Shown in pieces: positions 1 to 7,310 of a DNA stretch of 10,900 bases. The DNA is from Chloroflexota bacterium (GTDB taxonomy: Bacteria > Chloroflexota > UBA6077 > FW602-bin22 > JACQUS01): NCBI GenBank assembly GCA_016210125.1, contig JACQUS010000591.1, positions 1-10,900 on the forward strand, read 5' to 3'. Numbering within the stretch: position 1 is the first letter of the stretch; every line of letters starts with the position of its first letter. The notes under the pieces are model-generated. The model worked only from the letters and a program-made list of their open reading frames with translations. It did no database searches and was not told where the DNA came from. Both the position numbers and the translations under genes were made by a program.

Positions 1-146
1 CCGGGCATGCCGGTGACGACGGCGACGCGGTGGCCGCGGGCCACCAGCGCCGCGCCTAGCTCGTAGAATAGGTGGGCCGCCGAGCCGGTGTCGGGCGGGA
101 AGTAGGCACTGATGAGCAGCACGCTGAGCGGCGGGCGCGCCGCCAT
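1..146 (-). CDS. Glycosyltransferase, GT4-type, N-terminal fragment (cut by window edge)
   Basis: Reading the minus strand from an ATG at 146-144 gives 48 codons with no stop before the left edge. The protein begins MAARPPLSVLLISAYFPPD, then TGSAAHLFYELGAALVARGH and RVAVVTGMP. This is the usual N-terminal Rossmann half of GT-B, family 4 glycosyltransferases: a first beta strand, a PPDTGSAA glycine loop, a helix, then a second strand after ARGHRV. A purine-rich GGAAGG site lies 7 bases upstream and an in-frame TAG sits 15 bases upstream of the ATG, so the start is well defined; a GTG two codons earlier is possible but less well placed. It would transfer a sugar from a nucleotide donor at the cytoplasmic membrane face; donor and acceptor cannot be read. 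It follows the bi-domain oxidoreductase after a 188-base gap, so it may be a later operon gene or have its own promoter. Confidence 0.85.
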   Translation of the reverse strand, partial: MAARPPLSVLLISAYFPPDTGSAAHLFYELGAALVARGHRVAVVTGMP

Positions 147-334
147 GCCCACACCTTCCTATCACTCGTTCTGCCAGGGCCGGAGGCGGTAAGCCACCGC
201 CGCGGCTCCTGCGCGTTGGTGTGCGGAGGGCCACCAGCGGTGCTGGCTCCGCCCCACCCCTCCAGGTTGGTTACGCGAAGGGGCTACCGTCTCCTCTACA
301 CTCCCCCGCCTCGAGGCCATCGAGGGGATAACGG
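147..334. other. Intergenic gap with three short hairpins, no clear terminator or promoter
   Basis: This is the longest gene-free stretch in the window. It holds three perfect small inverted repeats: CCTCGA/TCGAGG at 309-325 (6-bp stem, 5-base loop, 9 bases after the oxidoreductase stop), CCAGC/GCTGG at 234-246 (5-bp stem, 3-base loop) and GGCGGT/ACCGCC at 185-201 (6-bp stem, 5-base loop). None is followed by a T-run on the minus strand, so none is a standard intrinsic terminator. I found no convincing -35/-10 pair. The gap may hold a weak attenuator or a promoter for the next gene, but this is inference. Confidence 0.5.
154..159 (-). promoter_or_regulatory. Ribosome binding site of the gene starting at 146
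   Basis: GGAAGG on the minus strand, 7 bases before the ATG at 146-144. It supports that ATG over the GTG two codons upstream. Confidence 0.6.
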
Positions 335-2560
335 TCAGCCCTGCGCGGACCGGTCGAGCACTGCCGGGTCCACGGCCACTGGCCGCGCGGTCCGCAGCGC
401 GTCCTCGATGGCGAACGTCGCCAGCGTCGTGGCGACGTGCTCGTCGAGTGCCACGGGCGGCGGGCCGCCGCTGCGCACGGCCTCCAGCAGGGCCGCCAGC
501 GCCGCACGGTGGCCACGGTCGACTCGCAGCCAGCTCCGCGTCTGCTGCCGGCGGCCGGCGCGCGTGAAGGTCGCCGCGCGAAAGTTCTCGATCACGCCGA
601 CGGCCCCACCGCCGAACACCTCCACGCGCTCCCGCGGGTGCGCCCTGTCGCCGCCGGCGACGTACGTGATCGATCCGACGGCCCCGTTGGCCATCTTCAG
701 GCTCACGACCACGTTGTCGCTCGGCGCGTAGCCGGGCGCGGCCAGCATCTCGGCATAGACGCGCACCGGCAGCGCGCCGGTCAGGTATTGCATCAGGTCG
801 ATGAAGTGGCAGACCTCGCCGACGATGCGCCCGCCGCCATCGTCGGGGTCGAGCGTCCAGTGATCCGGCGGGACCGGCCCGGCGTTCACCGTGCAGTGCA
901 CCGCCAGCGGCTCCGCGCAGCCGGCGAAGCGCTCCTTCAGCCAGCGCGCGAACGGCGAGAAGCGGCGGTTGAAGTCGACCATCAGGTAGGCCGCCGGCTG
1001 CGCGCGCGCCGCGTCGACCACCGCATGGAGCTGCGCCAGGTCGAGGGCCAGCGGCTTCTCGACGAAGACGTGCTTGCCGGCCGCCAGCGCCTCGGCCGCC
1101 AGGCGCGCGTGCGTGCCGTGGCGCGTGGCGACGACGACCAGGTCGATTTGCGGGTCGTCGAGGACCTCCCGGTAGTCGCTCGCGCAGTAGGCGAAGCCGA
1201 ACTTGGTCGCGGCATGGCGGGCCGTCAGGCCACTGGCGGTGGCCACGCCGCGCAGCGCTATGCCCGGAAGGCCACGCAGGGCCGGCAGCAGCGTACCCTT
1301 GGCGTGCTGCCCGGCGCCGATCAGGCCGATGCCGACCGCGCGCTGGGCGATCGCTGCGCGGCGACCGTCGACCGAGGGCGCGCGGTCGTCCCCGCCGGTT
1401 GCGAGCCAGACGACCCCCGATGCCGTGGCGCGCGGTGCGTCGTCGGGGTACGTCAGCAGCACGCCGATGTACGGCTCGCCGCCCTCCAGGATCATCTCGT
1501 ACGCCTCGACGGCGCGGTCGAAGGGCCAGCGATGCGTGACCAGGTGGCCGACGCGCACGGCGCCCTTGGCCACCTGGGACAGGAACTCCTCCGTGTTGCG
1601 CTGCGCCGTCCAGCGTGCATAGGCCAGAGGGTAGTCGTGCCCTTGCTCGGCATAGCGCGGGTCATACAGGCCCGGCCCCCAGGCGCGCGAGACGACCAGC
1701 TCCAGCTCCTTGTCGTAGAACGGCTTGCGCGGCACCTCCAGCCCAACGAGCCCGGCGGCGACGATGCGCCCGCGCTCGCGGCAGAGCTCGGCGGCGCGCG
1801 CCAGCGGCTCGTCGCTGGGTGTCGCGGCGAGGATGACCACCGCGTCGGCGCCGTGGCCGGCCGTGCGCTGCCGGCAGAGCGCGGCGAGCTGCGCGTAGTC
1901 GGTGGCCCCCGCCTCGGCGCCGTGGTCGAGCGCCAGGGCGACCTTCTGCGGCTCGGGGTCCATGCCGAGCACATGGCAGCCGGCAGCGGCGAGGAGCTGC
2001 ACGGCTATCTGCCCGAGCAGCCCGAGACCGATGACGACGACGCGCTCGCCCAGCCCGACCTGCGCCATACGCACGGCCTCGAGCGCGATGCCACCCAGGG
2101 CGACGAACGCGGCGGCCTCAGCATCGACCCCGTCGGGGACCTTCACGCAGAGGTTCGCCGGCACGCTCGCCAGCTCGGCGTGCGCCGCCCAGCCCGAGCC
2201 AGCGCACGCCACGCGGTCGCCCACCGCCAGGCCGGCCACGCCCGGGCCGACATCGGCGACGAGCCCGGCCGAGGAGTAGCCGAGCGGCACCGGCGTATCG
2301 AGCCGGCCCACGGCCTGCTGCCAGGCCTCGGCCAGCCCCTCGGTCTGCGCCTTGGCGATGAGCTGCCGGACGAGGTCCGGCCGCGCCAGCGCCTTGCCGA
2401 GCAGGCTCTTGCGCGCCATCTCCAGCATGTAGCGCTCGGTGCCAATGCTGACCAGAGAGGCCTGCGTGCGCACGTGCACGCGGCCAGGGCCAGCCGTCGG
2501 CGCCGGGGCCTCGACCAGCTCCACCTTACCCGTGCGGTAGCTCTGCACGACCCAGCGCAT
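335..2560 (-). CDS. Bi-domain oxidoreductase: zinc-less MDR dehydrogenase fused to Gfo/Idh/MocA
   Basis: A 741-residue protein joins two NAD(P)-dependent oxidoreductase modules. Residues 1-370 are a medium-chain dehydrogenase/reductase: SIGTE at 38-42, a GroES-like barrel, and the dinucleotide loop GLGLLG at 178-183. Residues about 408-735 are a Gfo/Idh/MocA dehydrogenase: GLIGAGQHA at 412-420, EKP at 501-503 with the usual catalytic lysine (K502), and GEVCHFID at 581-588 with the conserved His. A linker at 371-407 joins them. The MDR half lacks the zinc-binding Cys and the GHE motif (it has SIGTE and PLGYSSAG instead), resembling BchC-type members. This fusion is known in polysaccharide gene clusters, where it is presumed to oxidise or reduce a sugar or nucleotide sugar; the substrate is unknown. 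The ATG at 2560-2558 lies 6 bases after the previous stop, with a weak GAGAAG site. It is probably the last gene of the tight operon. Confidence 0.9.
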   Translation of the reverse strand: MRWVVQSYRTGKVELVEAPAPTAGPGRVHVRTQASLVSIGTERYMLEMARKSLLGKALARPDLVRQLIAKAQTEGLAEAWQQAVGRLDTPVPLGYSSAGLVADVGPGVAGLAVGDRVACAGSGWAAHAELASVPANLCVKVPDGVDAEAAAFVALGGIALEAVRMAQVGLGERVVVIGLGLLGQIAVQLLAAAGCHVLGMDPEPQKVALALDHGAEAGATDYAQLAALCRQRTAGHGADAVVILAATPSDEPLARAAELCRERGRIVAAGLVGLEVPRKPFYDKELELVVSRAWGPGLYDPRYAEQGHDYPLAYARWTAQRNTEEFLSQVAKGAVRVGHLVTHRWPFDRAVEAYEMILEGGEPYIGVLLTYPDDAPRATASGVVWLATGGDDRAPSVDGRRAAIAQRAVGIGLIGAGQHAKGTLLPALRGLPGIALRGVATASGLTARHAATKFGFAYCASDYREVLDDPQIDLVVVATRHGTHARLAAEALAAGKHVFVEKPLALDLAQLHAVVDAARAQPAAYLMVDFNRRFSPFARWLKERFAGCAEPLAVHCTVNAGPVPPDHWTLDPDDGGGRIVGEVCHFIDLMQYLTGALPVRVYAEMLAAPGYAPSDNVVVSLKMANGAVGSITYVAGGDRAHPRERVEVFGGGAVGVIENFRAATFTRAGRRQQTRSWLRVDRGHRAALAALLEAVRSGGPPPVALDEHVATTLATFAIEDALRTARPVAVDPAVLDRSAQG

Positions 2561-2566
2561 CGCTTC

Positions 2567-3694
2567 TCACAGCCCGAGCAGGTTCACGAGCCACCGGTAG
2601 TAGCGGTCCCACTGCTGCTCCGACCAGCGCTCCTCGTAGGCGCGGCGGGCGTTGGCCGACAGCTCGGGAAAGTGGCGCTGCACGTAGCGCATGCCCTCGA
2701 CGATGTCCGCCGGGGTGCAGCGCTCCGGTACGACGTAGCCGTTGTAGCCGTGCTGCACGTCCTGGATGAAGCCCGGCAGGTCGCGCACGATGGCCGGCGT
2801 ACCGTACATCGCGCTGACCGGCACGACGGCGCTCTGCGTGATCTCGCGGTCGAGGCGGAACACGGCAAGACTCGTGGCCATCGCTAGGTCTAAGACTCCG
2901 TCGCTGAACGTCGCCTTATTGACCAGCGTCAGGCGCGCCCGCGCGCGCTCCGAGAGCCGCTCCAGGTACCCATCGACTGGGCTGGGCGTAATCGCCATGA
3001 AGCGCGCATCGACGTCGCGGACGGCGCAGTGGTCGACGAGGTCGACGAACACGTCGAAGCCGGTCGCGCTGTGGACCAGGCCGATGTAGGTGAAGAACGC
3101 GCGCGCTGCGGCCCGGCCGTTGCCCCGGTCGGGTAGCGTGAACGGGCCGTAGTGCTGCTCGCCGGCGAAGTGCGGATGGCGCAGGGCGAAGCGCTGCTCG
3201 GCGACCGCGGACGGCAGGATCACGCGGTCGACGTAGCGGAGCGTCGCGCCCTGCATCAGCTCCAGCAGGCCGATGTAGAGGCCCTGTTTACGGCCGTACG
3301 GGCGCTTTTGCGGCAGGTAGGGCTCGTGCACGTACAGCGCGGTCACGCAGCGCGGGAAGGCCGCTTTGAGATGACGCAGGACGAAAAGGTTGAGGGGATG
3401 GAAGTTGTAGAAGCACGCGAAGTCGGGTGGCGCCGCCGCAAACGCGCGTGCCCAGTCTGCCCGGCGCACGACGTGCTGGAGCGTCTCCGCCAAGAGCACC
3501 GGCACGCTCGTGCCCGTCGTGAGGTACGCCGCCCCATCGGTCTCGACTTCCGTGATCCCGGCGTACGGCTGCGCGAGCAGGTACCTGGTGTCCGCCCCCC
3601 GGCAGCGCAGGCTCTCCCCGAGGGCCGCGAACAGGCGCTTGAGACCAGGTGCGTACTTCAGACTGATGATCCACACGCGCGGCCGCGTCGTCAT
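2567..3694 (-). CDS. Divergent GT-B-like glycosyltransferase without EX7E
   Basis: This protein has 375 residues. I placed the start at the ATG at 3694-3692 rather than further upstream because it shares one base with the preceding TGA (TGATG), is preceded by GGAGG at a 7-base spacing, and because the upstream in-frame extension only shadows the methyltransferase. The N-terminal half (1-190) has a Rossmann-like start (RVWIISLKYAPGLKRLF) and YVHEPYLPQ at 121-129, like the donor-independent half of GT4 enzymes. The C-terminal half has FFTYIGLVHSATGFDVFVDL at 200-219 and SAMYGTPAIV at 294-303, followed by LPGFIQDVQHGYNGYVV. That matches the GT4 nucleotide-sugar region, but the two glutamates of EX7E are Thr286 and Ser294. 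It could be an active variant, a partner subunit or a dead enzyme. The predicted location is the cytoplasm or inner-membrane face. Confidence 0.78.
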   Translation of the reverse strand: MTTRPRVWIISLKYAPGLKRLFAALGESLRCRGADTRYLLAQPYAGITEVETDGAAYLTTGTSVPVLLAETLQHVVRRADWARAFAAAPPDFACFYNFHPLNLFVLRHLKAAFPRCVTALYVHEPYLPQKRPYGRKQGLYIGLLELMQGATLRYVDRVILPSAVAEQRFALRHPHFAGEQHYGPFTLPDRGNGRAAARAFFTYIGLVHSATGFDVFVDLVDHCAVRDVDARFMAITPSPVDGYLERLSERARARLTLVNKATFSDGVLDLAMATSLAVFRLDREITQSAVVPVSAMYGTPAIVRDLPGFIQDVQHGYNGYVVPERCTPADIVEGMRYVQRHFPELSANARRAYEERWSEQQWDRYYRWLVNLLGL

Positions 3695-4497
3695 CACCTG
3701 TCCTCCGCAGGCTGCATCGGCGGAGCTGGGGGCACGGGGTCGGCCCTGGCGATGCACACGTAGGCTTCGCCGTGGCGCCACGGGAAGAAGCCGAACACGT
3801 AGAGCGGCCCCCAGTTCAGCAGGGCCAGCGGCCACCTCCGCAGCAGCGGGATGCCGGAAAGACCGGTCGTGCCGTCCTTGACGACGCTGAACCCGTGTGC
3901 CTGCACGGCCGCCCGCCAGCTCGGCGGCGCGCGCAGCGCGACATGGCTGGCGTCGCTCCAGCCGACCCAGCGGCGTCCCATCACGCGCGCGCCGATGCCG
4001 TGCGGATTCGGCGTAGCCAGCGCCAGCAGCCCGCCGGGGCGCAGCACCCGCCGCGCCTCCCGTAGGAAGGCCTCCGGGCACCCCAGGTGCTCGACGACGT
4101 GCAGCGCCACCACTGCATCGTAGCACTGCTCGCCGAACGGCAGGCGCATCGCGTCGGCCTGGACGAAGTCCGCATGCGGTGCCTGGCCACGCGCGAAGTC
4201 CAGCAACTCGGCATCGACGTCGAGACCGAGGAGCCGCGCCTCCGGCCATCCGTGCCGCAGCGCGCGCAGGAGGAAGCCCGGGCCGGCGCCGCACTCCAGA
4301 ATCGAGAGCCTCGCGGAGCGCGACCAGCGCCCGTGGCGCCGCAGGTGGCGCCGCCACACGCCGTACACCTGGGCCATCAGCAACGCGCGAAACGTCCGGC
4401 GGACCGCGCCATCCGCGCGCGGCAGATAGCGCGAGCGTCCCGCCGCAAGGCGGCTCACCGCGCTCCCCTCTCGCGTCAGCGCGACGTCATGCGCCAT
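3694..4497 (-). CDS. Class I SAM-dependent methyltransferase
   Basis: A 267-residue Methyltransf_11/ubiE-like protein. SAM-binding motif I is ECGAGPG at 68-74, the acidic ribose-binding residue lies in GLDVD (91-95), motif II is QADAMRLPF at 113-121, and the later motifs are ALHVVEHL at 131-138 and LRPGGLLALATPNP at 152-165. About 65 residues precede motif I, and a C-terminal region (residues 175-250, rich in W, H and F) probably forms the acceptor site. It likely methylates a sugar, a lipid-linked glycan or a related small molecule; the acceptor is unknown. The ATG at 4497-4495 overlaps the end of the preceding glycosyltransferase by 11 bases, and the stop shares one base with the next start, which suggests translational coupling. 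An ATG at 4490-4488 is in another frame and is not used. Confidence 0.87.
   Translation of the reverse strand: MAHDVALTREGSAVSRLAAGRSRYLPRADGAVRRTFRALLMAQVYGVWRRHLRRHGRWSRSARLSILECGAGPGFLLRALRHGWPEARLLGLDVDAELLDFARGQAPHADFVQADAMRLPFGEQCYDAVVALHVVEHLGCPEAFLREARRVLRPGGLLALATPNPHGIGARVMGRRWVGWSDASHVALRAPPSWRAAVQAHGFSVVKDGTTGLSGIPLLRRWPLALLNWGPLYVFGFFPWRHGEAYVCIARADPVPPAPPMQPAEDR
3702..3706 (-). promoter_or_regulatory. Ribosome binding site that sets the start at 3694
   Basis: A perfect GGAGG on the minus strand, 7 bases before the ATG at 3694-3692. It lies inside the last codons of the methyltransferase gene and decides the start of the divergent glycosyltransferase. Confidence 0.8.
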
Positions 4498-5707
4498 CGT
4501 CCGACCACCCGAGCCCGGCGCTGCGCCGTCCGCTTACGACATCCTCGCAGGCCGCGGCCATCTGCCGCGCGACGGTCTCAATGCCGTAGCGAGCGCGCAC
4601 CGCGCAGCGCGCTCGCTCGCCCATAGCGCGCCGCTGCGCCGCGTCGCCCAGCAAGCAGCGCAGCGCCGCAGCGATGCGGCCGACCTCCACCGGCACCACG
4701 TGGCCGGCCTCGGCAGCCTGAACATCCTTCGACACGCCGACTTCGTTGGACACCACGACGGGCACGCCGGCGGCCATGGCCTCGACGGCCGCGTTGCCGA
4801 AGTTCTCGCCCTCGCGCGCCACGAGCGCGAAGACATCGCTCGCCGCCAGCAGCTCGTGCCGCCGTTCGGGGTTGACGAACCCAAGGAAGCGCACATACTC
4901 GCCGAGGCGATAGCGCGCCACCATGCGCCGCAGCGTCCCTCCAAAGCCGTCGTCCGGTCCGGCGAGGAGCAAGCGACTCTGCGGACAGACCGGCGCGACG
5001 AGGGCGAAGGCCTCGACCAGCACGTCGAGGCCCTTGCGGGCGTCGAGGCGGCCGAGGTAGGTGACGACGAGCTCGTCGCCGCCCAGGCCAAGCGCCTGGC
5101 GAGCCGCCGGACGATCCGGCAGTCCATCGAACTCGCTGAGGTCGAGGCCGTTCGGGACCACGAAGCTCGGCACGTCGAGCCGCAGGTCGCGCGTCCAGGT
5201 GCGCTCCAGCGGCGTGGTGTAGTGGATCGCCGCTGCGCGCCGGAGCACCGGGAAGACAAGCACTTTCAGGTAGAGCCACTTGCGCAGCCGCGCGCGGCGC
5301 AGCGTGGCTGGGGCCATCGAGCCGCGGAACGACTCCACGTACGGCACACCGTACCGCACCGCCGCGGCACGGGCCGGTATGCCCGGGTGGTTCCAGAGTG
5401 ACACGACATAGACGAGGTCGAACGCCGGGATCGTCTTCCGGCATGCCGCCGCGAGGCTGCGCGAGTACGGCCACGCCAGTGCCTCGGCCCGGAAGTAGGT
5501 AACCCGCACGCCGTCACTATCGACTCGCCGGTCGACCGGAACGTCGAGGCGCTGATCGCGACCACTGTCGGTCGTATAGACCGTCACGTCGAGGCCCAGC
5601 GCCGCCAGCCCGCGGCAGAGCTGGCTCACGCTGCGCACGATGCCGCCCAGGTGCCAGGCCGGCGCGTAGAACGGCGTGACGCAGAGTAGCCGCAAGGCTC
5701 GGCTCAA
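4487..5707 (-). CDS. Glycosyltransferase family 4
   Basis: A 406-residue GT-B enzyme of full GT4 length. The N-terminal domain begins RLLCVTPFYAPAWHLGGIV (6-24) with the conserved Gly-Gly loop at 21-22. The C-terminal GT4 domain has VVPNGLDLSEF at 183-193, LGRLDARKGLDVLVEAF at 218-234 (the Arg/Lys pair that binds donor phosphates), then the EX7E pair E301/E309 in EGENFGNAAVEAMAAG. It would retain anomeric configuration while moving a sugar from a nucleotide donor to a lipid-linked chain at the inner-membrane face; the sugar cannot be named. The start is a TTG at 5707-5705: the only in-frame codons between it and the upstream TAG are four non-start codons, and there is no ATG near the N-terminus. 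No strong Shine-Dalgarno is visible, so coupling to the polymerase gene 12 bases upstream is likely. A second TTG at 5695 is an alternative. Confidence 0.9.
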   Translation of the reverse strand: MSRALRLLCVTPFYAPAWHLGGIVRSVSQLCRGLAALGLDVTVYTTDSGRDQRLDVPVDRRVDSDGVRVTYFRAEALAWPYSRSLAAACRKTIPAFDLVYVVSLWNHPGIPARAAAVRYGVPYVESFRGSMAPATLRRARLRKWLYLKVLVFPVLRRAAAIHYTTPLERTWTRDLRLDVPSFVVPNGLDLSEFDGLPDRPAARQALGLGGDELVVTYLGRLDARKGLDVLVEAFALVAPVCPQSRLLLAGPDDGFGGTLRRMVARYRLGEYVRFLGFVNPERRHELLAASDVFALVAREGENFGNAAVEAMAAGVPVVVSNEVGVSKDVQAAEAGHVVPVEVGRIAAALRCLLGDAAQRRAMGERARCAVRARYGIETVARQMAAACEDVVSGRRSAGLGWSDDGA

Positions 5708-5719
5708 GATGACTGCAAC

Positions 5720-7300
5720 CTAGCGCCGCAGGCCGGGCGATTCTGCCCGCCGCAGCACATGATTGGCCGCCGGCGCCGGGCGTCTCGGCACACGCGGATG
5801 CAGCGCCCAGAACAGCGCGCCGAAGAGCACGAGCCGCTGCATCAGGCCGGTCATCAAGCCGATGTAGGAGGACTCGATGTCGGCCATCGAGACGGCCAAG
5901 GCGATGTACAGGGCCGTCAGGCTCAGGTCGCCCCGCTGCATAGCCTCAACCTTGAGGAAACGATAGAGCAGCGCACACACGATGCCCAAGGCGAACATGC
6001 CGACGAAGACCGCGGTCCAGCCGGCCGCGAGGTAGAGGTCGCCGTACATCGTGAACGCCGACGACGTGTTCGTGTCCGACGGCGCGTTGAGGTATTGGAC
6101 GCTGAAGAGCACGCCGTCCGAAAGCGACGGCTTGTCCGGCCATAGGGCACGCGGCACAAGATAGAACGGGATGGCCAGCAGCCGATCCACACCCCAGTGG
6201 GGGATGAAGTCAGGGGTCAGGTAGACGATGACGCCCAGGATCTGCGCCACGCGGGCTTGTCGAACTCCAATCTTGTCTGCGAGAACCTCCCACGCGGGGC
6301 CTATGCCTTGGCCCCACGAGGACTCCAGCGCCGCGAACAGCCCACCCGCCATGCTGACAATCGAACGACCGTCGATAGCGCCAGTACTGATCAACACGCG
6401 ATATCGTTCGACGATGGGAATGCCGATGATAGTCAAAGCGAGCAACACGAAGAGCGGCAGCAGCCGCGCGCGCACGCCATAGCCGGCGTACCACAGCACG
6501 GCGACCAGGGCGATAGTCAGCCACATAAACGGCTTGATGAAGCCGGTGAGAAACGTGAAGAGCAGCTCGACGATGAGCATCCATACCAAGTGGCGTGCTG
6601 GCCAACGGCCCCGGAAAACCTGCAGGGCCACGATTGGCAGAACCAGCCGGACCGACTCCTCCACATAGATGGACCACTGGTTGAAGACCGACGCGTCTCC
6701 CAGACGGGACACGTCCGCGCCGAAGGCCGTGCCAAGCGTGCGGATGCGCCATACGCGCTCGACCAGTGTGAGGCCATACCACACCCACACGAGCGTCGCT
6801 GAAGGCTCACGGATCGCCGCAGCAAGACGGGCGACCGGACGAAACGGGAACAGGAACCACAGGAGACGATAGCCGCACCACAGTCCCGCAAGCCCGAGCA
6901 CGACAAGCCAGAGCCCGTCGGCAATCCAGTCGCTGCTGGCCAGCGCCGGCAGCCAGTATTTCGGATCGTCGCTGAAGCCGAACAAGCCGAACAGGACGAG
7001 ACTGAACAGCGTCCAGAGCGTGTACCAAACCGGCAGCTCGAAGAGGTCGAAGCGCTCACGCGGCCGGCTCGCCGCACCGGAGGCGATACCCACCGCCGCG
7101 ATGAGCAGCAGAAGCAGGCTCAGGGTGACGTAGCTCCGCACCGCGCTGCTCGGCGGCCAGCCGTACTCGATGGCGACGAGGGCGGCGAGCGTCAGCGCCG
7201 CGCCGCCAAAGGCCAGGACGCCGAGCCAGAAGAGGGACACGTCGTGCGCGTGCGCGCGGCCGTTCACCCGGCGCCCGATGGCCTCCACCGGCTGCACCAT
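5720..7300 (-). CDS. Oligosaccharide repeat-unit polymerase (Wzy-like) membrane protein
   Basis: A 526-residue polytopic membrane protein. Strong hydrophobic segments lie near residues 22-44, 56-76, 91-108, 127-150, 170-185, 214-229, 238-270 (probably two), 278-297, 350-361, 421-447, 459-474 and 476-499, giving roughly 11-13 membrane spans. The long hydrophilic stretch at about 298-349 and the conserved-looking VPRALWPDKPS (382-392) followed by SAFTMYGDLYLAAGW (414-428) resemble oligosaccharide repeat-unit polymerases. Such proteins join lipid-linked repeat units at the periplasmic face of the inner membrane. Wzy proteins are very divergent, so the call rests on topology, these motifs and the neighbourhood; an O-antigen ligase or another polysaccharide membrane protein is the main alternative. 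The ATG at 7300-7298 lies 10 bases after the FkbM stop, with only a weak GGGCGGGA site. Its G+C is lower than that of most neighbours. Confidence 0.75.
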   Translation of the reverse strand: MVQPVEAIGRRVNGRAHAHDVSLFWLGVLAFGGAALTLAALVAIEYGWPPSSAVRSYVTLSLLLLLIAAVGIASGAASRPRERFDLFELPVWYTLWTLFSLVLFGLFGFSDDPKYWLPALASSDWIADGLWLVVLGLAGLWCGYRLLWFLFPFRPVARLAAAIREPSATLVWVWYGLTLVERVWRIRTLGTAFGADVSRLGDASVFNQWSIYVEESVRLVLPIVALQVFRGRWPARHLVWMLIVELLFTFLTGFIKPFMWLTIALVAVLWYAGYGVRARLLPLFVLLALTIIGIPIVERYRVLISTGAIDGRSIVSMAGGLFAALESSWGQGIGPAWEVLADKIGVRQARVAQILGVIVYLTPDFIPHWGVDRLLAIPFYLVPRALWPDKPSLSDGVLFSVQYLNAPSDTNTSSAFTMYGDLYLAAGWTAVFVGMFALGIVCALLYRFLKVEAMQRGDLSLTALYIALAVSMADIESSYIGLMTGLMQRLVLFGALFWALHPRVPRRPAPAANHVLRRAESPGLRR

Positions 7301-7310
7301 ACGTCCCGCC

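Noticed and set aside
309..325. Intrinsic terminator after the bi-domain oxidoreductase
   Set aside because: A 6-bp stem is present just after the stop codon, but no T-run follows on the minus strand.
72..731. A 219-codon plus-strand open frame at the left end
   Set aside because: It runs across the start of the partial glycosyltransferase, the gap and the end of the oxidoreductase, and its translation is Arg/Ala/Pro-rich with no domain.
437..2887. An 816-codon open frame on the plus strand opposite the bi-domain oxidoreductase and part of the next gene
   Set aside because: It spans the junction of two well-supported minus-strand genes, is full of Arg, His, Ala and Asp with no recognisable domain, and is the expected antisense shadow in GC-rich coding DNA.
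3695..4357. Upstream in-frame extension of the divergent glycosyltransferase
   Set aside because: It overlaps the methyltransferase in another frame with low-complexity Arg/Ala-rich translation; the ATG at 3694 has a perfect ribosome site and TGATG overlap.
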